Shown piece after piece: positions 8,590-16,854 of a stretch of DNA of 64,000 bases. The notes under the pieces were generated by a model. The model was not told the DNA's origin. It ran no database searches and saw nothing but the letters and a program-made list of their open reading frames with translations. How positions within the stretch are numbered: position 1 is the first letter of the stretch; every line of letters starts with the position of its first letter. Source of the stretch: JANQIO01 sp043585095 (GTDB taxonomy: Bacteria > Pseudomonadota > Gammaproteobacteria > Pseudomonadales > Halieaceae); the NCBI GenBank assembly GCA_043585095.1, contig CP121321.1, forward strand, positions 310,001 to 374,000. Reading direction: 5' to 3'. A program made the translations under genes and the position numbers.

Positions 8590-9883
8590 GCAGCTTTCCC
8601 AATATGCAGATATCGCGGCACAAATCATGCAGCGCTGCGAGCTTTTGGGCGGGCTATCTGCATTGCCGGATGCCGTGTGCCGGACCTACCTAACGCCCGA
8701 ACACCAGCAGTGCAATGATCAGGTTGCCGCGTGGCTGGAGGCAGCAGGATTGGACGCGTGGCAGGATAGTGTGGGCAATCAGTGGGGCCGCCTGGCGGCT
8801 TCGACCCGTGCAGATGCGCCCTCATTAATCGTCGGCTCGCATCTGGACACCATCCCCAACGCAGGCAAGTACGACGGCATCCTCGGCGTGCTCCTGGGTC
8901 TTGCCGTGGCGGAAAAACTTAAAGCACAGGGTCAGACCCTGCCGTTTCACCTGGACATAGTAGGTTTCGGTGATGAGGAAGGTTCGCGATTCGGCGCGAC
9001 GCTGTTGGGCAGCCGCGCGGTTGCGGGGACCTGGGACCCGGCGTGGTTTGACCTTCAAGATAGTGACGCGGTAACGCTGCTTGAAGCACTGGAACACTTC
9101 GGCGGTTCTGCTGAAGAGGTAGGTAAGAGCAGTCGCGCCAGCGACGCACTAGCAGGTTATATCGAGGTGCATATCGAACAGGGGCCGGTGCTGGAGCAGG
9201 CCAACCAGCCTTTGGGTGTCGTCACCAGTATCGCCGGCGCGCGCCGCTTTCGACTGACCGTGCAAGGTCAGGCAGGACATGCCGGTACGGTTCCAATGAC
9301 GATGCGTCAGGACGCGATGGTGGCCGCTGCGCAGGTCGTATTGCTGGTGGAGCAACTGGCTACAGAACACGGAATCGTGGCAACCGTTGGAGACCTTTCG
9401 TGCAAGCCCGGTGCCGCGAATGTCATCGCCGGACAGTGTACGCTCAGCCTGGATATCAGGGCCGACAGCGATAGCAAGCGAGACAGCGTTGTCGATGCCT
9501 TGCAGCAGCAGGTCGAGGCACTGTTGAATGTTCGCGGTTTGCAGGCAAGCTGGGTAGAGACACATTGTGCAGCGGCGGTCGCCTGTGCGGACTCGTTTCA
9601 AAAACTGATGGCTGATGCCTTGACGGACATGTCACTGCCGTCGCCGCGGCTAATGAGCGGTGCCGGGCATGACGCCATGGCGATTGCTGAGATTTGCGAT
9701 ATTGGCATGCTGTTTTTGCGCTGCGCCGGAGGCGTGAGTCATCATCCGGCTGAGAGTGTGACAACAGAAGACGTCGCGCTTGCCATTGAGGCACTCGAAC
9801 GCACGGTGTTGAAATGTGCACAAGGTTTCAAGGCGGACAACGGAGTCGGCCAATTGGACGAAGCCCAGGGTTCAGCCGCGTAA
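8582..9883 (+). CDS. allC: Allantoate amidohydrolase (M20 family)
   Basis: A 433-aa metallo-amidohydrolase of the AllC/hydantoinase-carbamoylase group. Metal-site motifs are visible: VGSHLDTIPNAGKYDGILGV (about 86-105) and FGDEEGSRFG (about 128-137). HIEQGP (about 197-202) and the terminal GAGHDAM, HHPAES motifs follow. It would hydrolyse allantoate to ureidoglycine, which PucG upstream then uses. ATG 8582 overlaps the pucG stop by 8 bases; an in-frame start 21 bases earlier (8561) has no better ribosome site. The gene converges on the 8-oxoguanine deaminase gene with a 12-base tail-to-tail overlap. Confidence 0.87.
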   Translation: MPEQLSQYADIAAQIMQRCELLGGLSALPDAVCRTYLTPEHQQCNDQVAAWLEAAGLDAWQDSVGNQWGRLAASTRADAPSLIVGSHLDTIPNAGKYDGILGVLLGLAVAEKLKAQGQTLPFHLDIVGFGDEEGSRFGATLLGSRAVAGTWDPAWFDLQDSDAVTLLEALEHFGGSAEEVGKSSRASDALAGYIEVHIEQGPVLEQANQPLGVVTSIAGARRFRLTVQGQAGHAGTVPMTMRQDAMVAAAQVVLLVEQLATEHGIVATVGDLSCKPGAANVIAGQCTLSLDIRADSDSKRDSVVDALQQQVEALLNVRGLQASWVETHCAAAVACADSFQKLMADALTDMSLPSPRLMSGAGHDAMAIAEICDIGMLFLRCAGGVSHHPAESVTTEDVALAIEALERTVLKCAQGFKADNGVGQLDEAQGSAA

Positions 9884-11233
9884 GCGACTCGCCGTCGCCG
9901 TGTGCCGGTGACGCAGGTCTTCAATGTCTACGCCGCACAACGCGGCGTCTTTAACTCGCCATTGTCCGTTAACCATGACGTGACGTGCTCTCGATGCACC
10001 CGATGTCAGTAGCGCTGTCACCGGATCTCCAGACCCACTGAAGCGAAGTTCTTCCAGATCGAATAAAGCCAGGTCGGCAAGCGCGCCGGGCTGTAAGGTG
10101 CCCAGGGCTGAACGTCCCAGCACAGTTGCGCCGCCGGTGGTCGCCCAGCGCAGCGCGTCATCAACCCCAACGCGTGCACTGCCGTAGCGTAAACGCTGTA
10201 ATAAAAAGGCCTGCCGCACTTCTTGCATCATGTTGGAATGATCGTTGGACGCCGATCCGTCGACACCCAGTGCAACCGGTGCGCCGGCAGTCTCCAGATC
10301 GAGGCTGGGGCACAGGCCCGAGGCCAGCAGCATGTTTGATGACGGGCAATGACAAATGCCCATTCCAGCTGCGCCGATGCGCTCAATCTCATCCGCAGTG
10401 AAATGAATGCCGTGGGCGAGCCACACGTCGTCGCCTATCCAATCCAGCGACTCGAGATACGGCAGCGGACGCTGTCCGAACTCCGCCACGCAGAAAGCAT
10501 TCTCATCTTCGGTTTCAGCCAGATGCGTGTGTAACCTGACGCCTTTCTGGCGCGCCAGGGCGGCGGTTTCGCGCATCAAGTCTGCTGTGACTGAAAACGG
10601 AGAACAGGGCGCCAAAGCGATCTGTACCATCGCGGCTTCCGAGCTGTCGTGATAGCGATCTATAAGACGTTCGCTGTCACGGAGAATCGTGTCAACCGAC
10701 TGAGTGACGTGGTCGGGGGGCAGGCCGCCCGCAGATTGACCCAGGCTCATAGAGCCCCGCGTCAGCATGACGCGCATGCCTATTTTCTGAGCGATGTCCG
10801 CTTGAATATCGATGGCGTGAGTAAAGCCTTCAGCGAATAGATAATGGTGATCGGCAGCGGTGGTGCAACCGCTGAGCAGCAATTCCGCAAGCGCCAACTC
10901 GGTCGACACGGCGATGCAGTTTTCATCCATGCCAGCCCATACGGGATACAGAGCACCAAGCCAGTCGAACAGCTCTTTGTTTTGTGCCGCCGGCAATGCC
11001 CGGGTAAGCGTTTGGTAGAAATGGTGATGGGTGTTGATCAGCCCCGGTAACAGCACTAACCCGGAAACATCGATCTTCACATCATATGCGGTAACGGGTT
11101 CGGCACCGGAGGGCACAAGCTCCACAATGCGCTCGCCACTCACGACAAGCCCGCCGGTAGCGGTTTGCTCGCCGATGCCGGTCCAGCAGGCCAGCGGGTT
11201 GGCAAGCCAGGTCGTGGTATTGCTGACGGTCAA
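9872..11233 (-). CDS. 8-oxoguanine deaminase-like amidohydrolase (ATZ/TRZ family)
   Basis: This 453-aa metallo-dependent hydrolase shows the complete mononuclear deaminase set: LINTHHHFYQTL (about 64-75), HTHLAETEDE (about 241-250), LAHGIHF and GVDGSASNDHSNMM. The tail SSNDHSNMM with the SLGQSAGGLPPDHV loop is typical of 8-oxoguanine deaminases (hydroxydechloroatrazine hydrolase relatives). The start is TTG at 11233, overlapping the TGA of the TetR gene by 4 bases, so regulator and enzyme form one unit. It would turn 8-oxoguanine (or guanine) into urate (or xanthine), feeding the urate pathway directly. Exact substrate is inferred. Confidence 0.8.
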   Translation of the reverse strand: MTVSNTTTWLANPLACWTGIGEQTATGGLVVSGERIVELVPSGAEPVTAYDVKIDVSGLVLLPGLINTHHHFYQTLTRALPAAQNKELFDWLGALYPVWAGMDENCIAVSTELALAELLLSGCTTAADHHYLFAEGFTHAIDIQADIAQKIGMRVMLTRGSMSLGQSAGGLPPDHVTQSVDTILRDSERLIDRYHDSSEAAMVQIALAPCSPFSVTADLMRETAALARQKGVRLHTHLAETEDENAFCVAEFGQRPLPYLESLDWIGDDVWLAHGIHFTADEIERIGAAGMGICHCPSSNMLLASGLCPSLDLETAGAPVALGVDGSASNDHSNMMQEVRQAFLLQRLRYGSARVGVDDALRWATTGGATVLGRSALGTLQPGALADLALFDLEELRFSGSGDPVTALLTSGASRARHVMVNGQWRVKDAALCGVDIEDLRHRHTATASRLRG

Positions 11234-11991
11234 TCGCTGGTCCTGGTAGGCGGGGTGAGTCCGCAGCCGCGAAGGATCATGGTCGACAGAAAGTCGGCAA
11301 TCTGGTCGATCTGTTCGCGCTCATACTCAGCGTGATTCATGATGGTTAATACCTGCGTATCAAAATCGGCATAGTGCTGGGTGGTCGACCAGATCATGAA
11401 AATTAACTGCACGGGGTCGACAGGCTCCATGCGCCCTTGTTCTGCCCATGCTGTAATTACCGCGGCCTTGTCTCTAACCCAACGACGCATGTCGGTGCGG
11501 ATATAGTCTTTGATATGCGGTGCGCCCTGAATTATTTCCATGGCGAACACTTTAGAGGCCTGGGGATGGGTGTAAGCCAACTCGACCTTTTTGCGAATGA
11601 ATCGGTCCAGTACTTCAGCGGGGTCGTCGTCAACGTCAACGGCTTCAAAGAAGCCATTCCACAGTTCCGTAATGTTGTTTAGTACGGCCAGATATAGCCG
11701 ACTCTTGCCGCTGAAGTAGTAGTGGATGTTGGCTTTGGCAATGCCAGCGCGGTCGGCGATTTTTTGCGTGCTGGTACCGCGATAGCCATGCAATGCGAAC
11801 TCGTGTTCCGCCGCCTGCAGTATTATCTGAAAGTTACGATCGCGAATGCCGCCCGACTTGTAGCGGCGTTTTCCACCTGCACTGGTGCTACCTGCATTGC
11901 TTCCGCTTACACTAACGCCGCCGGCAATATCTGCGTCGCCAGTCTCCGCCTCGGCGTCCTGCTCTGTCTGACATACATCCCTGGGTGACAT
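11230..11991 (-). CDS. TetR-family regulator, RutR-like
   Basis: A 253-aa TetR protein whose helix-turn-helix (about 55-100) includes AAEHEFALHGYRGTSTQKIA and KANIHYYFSGKSRLY. The C-terminal half (KVFAMEIIQGAPHIKDYI, VQLIFMIWSTTQHYADF) resembles RutR, which senses pyrimidine or purine-type ligands in Enterobacteria. An unusual 45-residue low-complexity N-terminal extension (Gly, Ser, Ala, acidic) precedes the DNA-binding domain, and ATG 11991 has no clear ribosome site, so the true start may be later. The gene is co-transcribed with 8-oxoguanine deaminase. A RutR-like operator at 18369-18384 is a plausible target. Confidence 0.85.
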   Translation of the reverse strand: MSPRDVCQTEQDAEAETGDADIAGGVSVSGSNAGSTSAGGKRRYKSGGIRDRNFQIILQAAEHEFALHGYRGTSTQKIADRAGIAKANIHYYFSGKSRLYLAVLNNITELWNGFFEAVDVDDDPAEVLDRFIRKKVELAYTHPQASKVFAMEIIQGAPHIKDYIRTDMRRWVRDKAAVITAWAEQGRMEPVDPVQLIFMIWSTTQHYADFDTQVLTIMNHAEYEREQIDQIADFLSTMILRGCGLTPPTRTSD

Positions 11992-12306
11992 CTGCTTAAA
12001 AAACCTGCTTCAAACGCGGCAAGTCGCGTGGGCGAGAAAAAACTACGAGCAATGAGGATAGCACCGGGCCAATGGCAGGGTCCACGCAGTCGTAACGCGG
12101 TCGTGCATTTACTCCTTCTGGCGTGAAACTTGCAGCGTGAGTCATCAGTTTTTGACAGCTTGGAAAGCCGGGGAAATGGGTTTGCAGACAGCCCAAGGAA
12201 CCAGTCCGGGCAGTGGCGAGTGGCGGCGGCGCGCTGTTAGAGTGGGTAGTGCACTGCGCTGGTGCAGACGCTACACATTAGCGATTTATTGAAGGAGGCG
12301 AGCAGT
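11992..12306. other. Divergent intergenic region between the TetR gene and the DUF1330 gene
   Basis: No convincing gene is present in these 315 bases. The region must hold the promoters for both directions. I searched it by eye for the TGACC-N4-GGTCA pattern seen at 18369 and did not find it. A strong ribosome site AAGGAGG (12292-12298) belongs to the DUF1330 gene. Confidence 0.6.
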
Positions 12307-12603
12307 ATGAGTGTATATGTCATCGTGGACAATGAAGTGATCAATCCGGAGCCTTATGCTGACTATCTGGCGCTGGTTACACCGACGGTAGCGAAGTACG
12401 GTGGTCGCTACCGAGTTCGCGCCGGAAAAATACACCTTGCTGACAGCGATTGGCGCCCGGAACGGCTGGTGGTTATCGAGTTCGATGATCTGCAGGCCGC
12501 CGAAGCCTGGGTGAATGCAGACGATGTTCGCGAAATACATGATATGCGACGCCGTCATGCGCGCTCGCGGCTGATCATCATTGACGGTGTCGATGCGCCT
12601 TGA
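12307..12603 (+). CDS. DUF1330 family protein
   Basis: A 98-aa single-domain protein of the dimeric alpha/beta-barrel (ferredoxin-like) type: YVIVDNEVINPEPYADYL, then GGRYRVRAGK and PERLVVIEFDD, the usual DUF1330 pattern. ATG 12307 is chosen because AAGGAGG ends 8 bases before it; a longer frame from 12262 lacks such a site. It precedes the adenine deaminase gene by 83 bases and may share its transcript. Function is unknown. A link to purine metabolism is from position only. Confidence 0.8.
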   Translation: MSVYVIVDNEVINPEPYADYLALVTPTVAKYGGRYRVRAGKIHLADSDWRPERLVVIEFDDLQAAEAWVNADDVREIHDMRRRHARSRLIIIDGVDAP

Positions 12604-12633
12604 GCGAAGCCAGCGTTTTGCACAACGCTCAGG

Positions 12634-12673
12634 ACGCCTTAACACGCCTTAACACGCCTAAAACGCCTTAAAC
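12634..12673. repeat. 10-bp imperfect tandem repeat, four copies
   Basis: ACGCCTTAAC at 12634 and 12644 is followed by ACGCCTAAA (12654) and ACGCCTTAAAC (12663). The array lies in the 83-base gap before the adenine deaminase gene, ending one base before its ribosome site (AGGGAGA, 12674-12680). Being so close to the start it could affect mRNA structure or copy-number-dependent expression. Confidence 0.85.
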
Positions 12674-12686
12674 AGGGAGATCCCCG

Positions 12687-13718
12687 TTGGGTTATGAAAC
12701 CTTTGCCGACTGGGTCCGCGCTATGCCCAAGGCGGAACTGCACCTTCACATCGATGGCACACTTGAGGCGGGCCGCCTGCTGTCGGCGGCGTCAAAGCAC
12801 GATGTCTCGATACCGTATACAGACGAGGCCAGCGTACTGGCCGCCTACGACTTTGCCGATCTGCAGAGTTTTTTGGACCTCTATTATCTCGGCGCATCGG
12901 TGATTCGTGATGAAGAGGACTTCTATAACCTGACCATGGATTACCTGCTCAAATGCCGCGAGCAGAATATCGTTCACACCGAAATTATGGTCGAGCCACA
13001 AACCTATACCGGCAACGGCATCGCGTTTGAAACCGTTATGAATGGCACGCTGCGCGCAGTAGAAGAGGCTCGCCTGGCATGGGGGCAGTCGGTTGCTCTG
13101 ACGCTCAGCCTGCTTCGACACCTCAGCGAGCAAGACTGCCTCGACACGCTGGCAGAAGCCGATACCTGGCGCGAGCACTTCAGCGGTCTGGGTCTGGCGA
13201 GCTCTGAGAATGGCAATCCGCCGGAAGACTTTGTGCGGCTGTACGATGCCGCGCGAGAGCGGGGCTACTACCTTACAACCCATGCAGGGGAAGAGGGCCC
13301 CGTCGTCAATATCATCACGTCTCTGGATCAGCTAAAAGTACAGCGTATCGATCATGGTATTCGCAGCACCGAAGACCCCGAACTCATGCAGCGTCTCGCT
13401 AAAGAGCAAATTCCGCTAACGGTCTGCCCGTTTTCCAACGTCCGGCTGAAAAGCTTCGCCACGCTGGCTGAGCACAACATTATGGAGTTGTTTCGTGCCG
13501 GACTGCTGGTGACGGTGAACTCAGATGATCCGGCTTATTTCGGCGGCTATCTCAACGAAAATCTGATTGGCATGCATGAGGAGCTGGGTATGACCTCTGA
13601 GGAATGTGTCCAGTTGGTGCGCAACGGTTTTGCCGCCAGTATGTTGGCTGACGTGGACAAGCAGGCCTTGATTGCGCGCCTGGAGAGCTGGTGTGCCGAC
13701 AATCCGGCGCCGGTATAA
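12687..13718 (+). CDS. ade: Adenine deaminase, adenosine-deaminase-fold type
   Basis: A 343-aa zinc hydrolase of the adenosine deaminase fold, with MPKAELHLHIDGTL (HxH, about 13-26), THAGEEGP (about 198-205), RIDHGIRS and VNSDDPAYFGGY (about 277-288). The loop LGLASSENGNPP and the LDLYYLGASV segment match bacterial adenine deaminases of this fold (such as the Pseudomonas enzyme) better than true adenosine deaminases. It would convert adenine to hypoxanthine. Start is TTG 12687, six bases after AGGGAGA. The gene ends 3 bases from the convergent BMP gene. Confidence 0.82.
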   Translation: MGYETFADWVRAMPKAELHLHIDGTLEAGRLLSAASKHDVSIPYTDEASVLAAYDFADLQSFLDLYYLGASVIRDEEDFYNLTMDYLLKCREQNIVHTEIMVEPQTYTGNGIAFETVMNGTLRAVEEARLAWGQSVALTLSLLRHLSEQDCLDTLAEADTWREHFSGLGLASSENGNPPEDFVRLYDAARERGYYLTTHAGEEGPVVNIITSLDQLKVQRIDHGIRSTEDPELMQRLAKEQIPLTVCPFSNVRLKSFATLAEHNIMELFRAGLLVTVNSDDPAYFGGYLNENLIGMHEELGMTSEECVQLVRNGFAASMLADVDKQALIARLESWCADNPAPV

Positions 13719-13721
13719 GCG

Positions 13722-14810
13722 CTAGCGCGGCACCTCGCCGCCAATACCAGCGAGCAACCATTCCATGCCCAGCAGTCTCTCGTCGCTGAGGACTTCGCCC
13801 GCAGCCACCTGTTGCTGACCGTCGGCATCGGTGAGCGGCCCTGCAAAAACCCGCAGCTCGCCACTCAGGATGCGCTTGCGCTGCGCGGCGACTTTCTCGC
13901 GAACGTCTGCCGGCACCTTGTCCCCCCAGCCCACCAGCTGCGTGGCGTCTTGATCGAGACCTGCCCATATTGATTCCGGTTTCCAGTTGCCGTCCAGCAT
14001 GGCCTGAATCTTGTCTCGATAAAGCGGGAACCAGTTGTGGGCAACGCTGACCAGATGCTGCTGCGGTGCGAAGGCACTGCGATCCGTTTGATAGCCAACA
14101 GACCAGGCACCGCGTTGGTCCGCCGCCTGCACGGCAGCGGAGGTCTCGGTGTGGTGAGTGATCACGTCGGCCTGCATGGATAGCAACAATTCGGCGGCTT
14201 CTCTGGAGCGACTGGCATCGCTCCAGGTGGATATCCAGATAACCTCGACCTCCACTTCCGGGTTCGCCGCCCGTGCGCCCAGCGTGAAGGCATTGATGCC
14301 GCGCATCACCTCCGGAATAGGAAAGGCGCCCACGTAACCCAGACGGTTGGTTTTGGTAACCAGTCCGGCGGCGTATCCGGCCAGGTAACGACCCTGGTAG
14401 GCGCGTATCTGGTACGTGCCGAGATTCCGACCCATGGTATAGCCGGCGGCGTGCTCAAAGGTGACGCGCGGGAAGCGTCTGGATACACGTGCGGCCGCAC
14501 TCATGTGGCCAAAGGACGTTGCAAAGATCATCTGCTGTCCGCCGCGGGCGAGCTTGGTTAACACCCTTTCGGTGTCGCCACCGGGGACAACGCCATCCAG
14601 CGCGGTAGCGGTGATACGCCCTCCAAAGTGGGCTTCGATTTTCTCTCTGGCGAGCTCGTGTGACAAGGTCCACCCACCCTGGCCTACGGGGTTTTCATGT
14701 ACCCAGGCGACTTTCAGGGCTTGCGCAAGTGACGGCAGTGACAACGCCATCGTGCAGGCGCCAACCAGAACGGCGGTCAGCGCTGAAGTGTGTCTATCAA
14801 AAAACGGCAT
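13722..14810 (-). CDS. BMP-family substrate-binding protein of a nucleoside/purine ABC importer
   Basis: A 362-aa protein with a signal peptide (about 1-30, LPSLAQA) and the Med/BMP lipoprotein-family fold (KVAWVHENPVGQGGWTLSHE, YVGAFPIPEVMRGINAFTLG, AQMLDGNWK-like motifs). There is no lipobox cysteine at the cleavage site, so it is probably a soluble periplasmic binder. BMP/PnrA proteins bind nucleosides or related bases. It follows the two permease genes and the ATPase gene in the same direction, completing a Nup-type importer. It is the last gene of that operon. Confidence 0.88.
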   Translation of the reverse strand: MPFFDRHTSALTAVLVGACTMALSLPSLAQALKVAWVHENPVGQGGWTLSHELAREKIEAHFGGRITATALDGVVPGGDTERVLTKLARGGQQMIFATSFGHMSAAARVSRRFPRVTFEHAAGYTMGRNLGTYQIRAYQGRYLAGYAAGLVTKTNRLGYVGAFPIPEVMRGINAFTLGARAANPEVEVEVIWISTWSDASRSREAAELLLSMQADVITHHTETSAAVQAADQRGAWSVGYQTDRSAFAPQQHLVSVAHNWFPLYRDKIQAMLDGNWKPESIWAGLDQDATQLVGWGDKVPADVREKVAAQRKRILSGELRVFAGPLTDADGQQQVAAGEVLSDERLLGMEWLLAGIGGEVPR

Positions 14811-15737
14811 TTACGACTCCGGATTAAAGCGTTGGCCCAGGGCGGTGGGTGCGCGTCGGCTGGAGAAGCGGCCTTGTCCCGACAAAATCACCAGCGCCAA
14901 TAGACAAAACAGGTAGGGCATCATAGCCAATATATTGGAGGATATGCCCCAGCCGATGTCCTGCATCAAAAGGTTGAGAATACTGAAGAACCCGAACAGA
15001 TAGGAGGCCAGAATCACCGACCCCATGCGCCAGCCTGCCAGTACCACCATGGCCAGTGCAATCCAACCGCGGCCGGCGGTCATGTTTGCGCTCCACAGCG
15101 GCGTGTATACCAGCGTTAGATAGGCGCCGCCCAGTCCTGTTAAGGTGGCTCCCAGGCAGGTGGTTGCGGTGCGCAGCGCGAGCACTCGCACGCCCAGTCG
15201 ATGCGCGACATCGGGGTTCTCACCAATGGCGGTGATGACCAGTCCGCGACGGCTTCGATGCAGTAACAAGCCAATGCCCAGTGCCAGTGCCCAGGCCAGG
15301 TATAACAGTGGATCCTGACCGAACAGGGCCTTACCCACCCAGGGTAAGTTAGCGAGCCCCGGGATGTGCAGAGATTGAATACCTTGTAGTGAGCGACCTA
15401 CATAATCGCTGCCGATAAAGCCGCTAAGGCCACTGCCAAATACCGCCATGGCCAGTCCGGTGGCGACAGGGTTGGCATGCAGGATTTGTGTCAAGGCGGA
15501 GAACATCAAGCCCAGGCTGCTGCCCACGGCAACCGCAGCGAATATGGCCATGCTATAGCTGCCCGTTTCCACGCAGACCACAAAGCCGGTAACGGCGCCC
15601 ATTAACATAATGCCTTCCTGGCCCAGGTTGAGCACGCCGGAGCGTTCCGCGACCAGCACCCCCATGGCACACAGTGCCAGAGGTGTGCCTGCTCGCAGCG
15701 CCGTGTACAGCAGGTCGGCGATCAGGGTGCTATCCAT
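14811..15737 (-). CDS. ABC importer permease (NupQ/BPD_transp_2 type)
   Basis: A 308-aa integral membrane protein with roughly eight to nine hydrophobic segments. It contains the GVLNLGQEGIMLMGAVTGF motif (about 34-52) and the LGVRVLALRTAT coupling-helix region of the branched-chain/sugar-type permease family. Its stop is directly followed by the BMP gene start. It pairs with the permease at 15763-16854. Confidence 0.9.
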   Translation of the reverse strand: MDSTLIADLLYTALRAGTPLALCAMGVLVAERSGVLNLGQEGIMLMGAVTGFVVCVETGSYSMAIFAAVAVGSSLGLMFSALTQILHANPVATGLAMAVFGSGLSGFIGSDYVGRSLQGIQSLHIPGLANLPWVGKALFGQDPLLYLAWALALGIGLLLHRSRRGLVITAIGENPDVAHRLGVRVLALRTATTCLGATLTGLGGAYLTLVYTPLWSANMTAGRGWIALAMVVLAGWRMGSVILASYLFGFFSILNLLMQDIGWGISSNILAMMPYLFCLLALVILSGQGRFSSRRAPTALGQRFNPES

Positions 15738-15762
15738 TAGGGCTATCCATTAGCAGCACCCA

Positions 15763-16854
15763 TCAGCGTCTGGCCATTCCGGCGAAGCCGTTAAAAACCA
15801 GTCGATATTGAATGAGGGCGTCTGCGGCCAGCAGGTAAAACAGGAGAAGTCCCTGAAAGATCAGCGCAATCGATTTGGGCAGGCCAAATTCGATCTGTAG
15901 GTTTTCGCCGCCAATAAAAATAAGCGCCTGTAATAGCGCGGCCAGCAGGATTCCCAATGGATGGCCGCGCCCTAAAAACACCACGATGATGGCAGCAAAG
16001 CCGTAGCCCGATGATAGATGCGGCGTGACCTGACCGACTGCGCCCAGCACTTCAAAGCCACCTGCCAGTCCCGCTAGCGCGCCACAGCTAAGCAACACGA
16101 ACCATAGCAAGCGTGCCTCGTTGAACCCTGCGTAGCGTGCCGCTGGAGCACTCTCACCCACCACGCGTAGTTGATACCCCAGCAGCGTCCTGCTGCCCAG
16201 TAGTCCCAGCACCACCAATATGGCAAGTGCCACGATGAAACCACAATGGGTGCGATAGCCCTCGACCAGCGACGGTATCAGTAGGGCATCAACCAGTAAT
16301 GCGGATTCCGGAAAATTAAATCCATTGGGGTCCTTCAAAGGACCGTGCACCGCCCACAGCAGCAGGTGCAGAGCGATGTAGTTGAGCATGATGCTGGTAA
16401 GAATTTCACTGCAGTTGAAGCGATGGCGAAGCACAGCGACCAGGCCCGCCCACAGCATGCCCCCGAAAACGCCTGCGGCCACAGCGGCAGTCAGGGCGAC
16501 GATCCTACTGGCGCCGGCGATGTCATCATTGTTGAACCACAGCGCAGCCGTGCCAGCGCAGAGGCTGCCGAGCAGAAACTGGCCTTCGGCACCGATGTTC
16601 CAAACCCTTGCTCTAAAGCACAGGCTTAGTCCTGCGGCACATAGCAATAGCGGCGTTGCTTTGAGTAGCAGCTCGCTGAGACCGTAGGCGTCGCGTACAG
16701 GGTCGATAAAGAACGCTCGCAGCGCCGGCAGCGGCGCTTCACCTAGCGCTGCAAACAGCACAGCGCCGGTCATTAGCGTGAGCAAAATCGCGATAAGCGG
16801 CGCAAGCCACAACATGATGGTAGCGGGCTCATCGCGTTTCACCAGTTGCATCAA
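15763..16854 (-). CDS. ABC importer permease (NupP/BPD_transp_2 type)
   Basis: A 363-aa membrane protein with an N-terminal segment at about 12-35 and a FRARVWNIGAEGQFLLGSLCAG motif (about 81-102), the matching pattern to its partner permease. LLGYQLRVVGESAPAARYAGFN (about 222-243) is the cytoplasmic loop contacting the ATPase. ATG overlaps the ATPase stop by 4 bases (16851-16854). Together the two permeases form the heterodimeric channel of the nucleoside/purine importer. Confidence 0.9.
   Translation of the reverse strand: MMQLVKRDEPATIMLWLAPLIAILLTLMTGAVLFAALGEAPLPALRAFFIDPVRDAYGLSELLLKATPLLLCAAGLSLCFRARVWNIGAEGQFLLGSLCAGTAALWFNNDDIAGASRIVALTAAVAAGVFGGMLWAGLVAVLRHRFNCSEILTSIMLNYIALHLLLWAVHGPLKDPNGFNFPESALLVDALLIPSLVEGYRTHCGFIVALAILVVLGLLGSRTLLGYQLRVVGESAPAARYAGFNEARLLWFVLLSCGALAGLAGGFEVLGAVGQVTPHLSSGYGFAAIIVVFLGRGHPLGILLAALLQALIFIGGENLQIEFGLPKSIALIFQGLLLFYLLAADALIQYRLVFNGFAGMARR

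Noticed and set aside
12236..12306. RutR-like operator searched before the DUF1330 gene
   Set aside because: No TGACC-N4-GGTCA pattern was found; only the ribosome site is evident.
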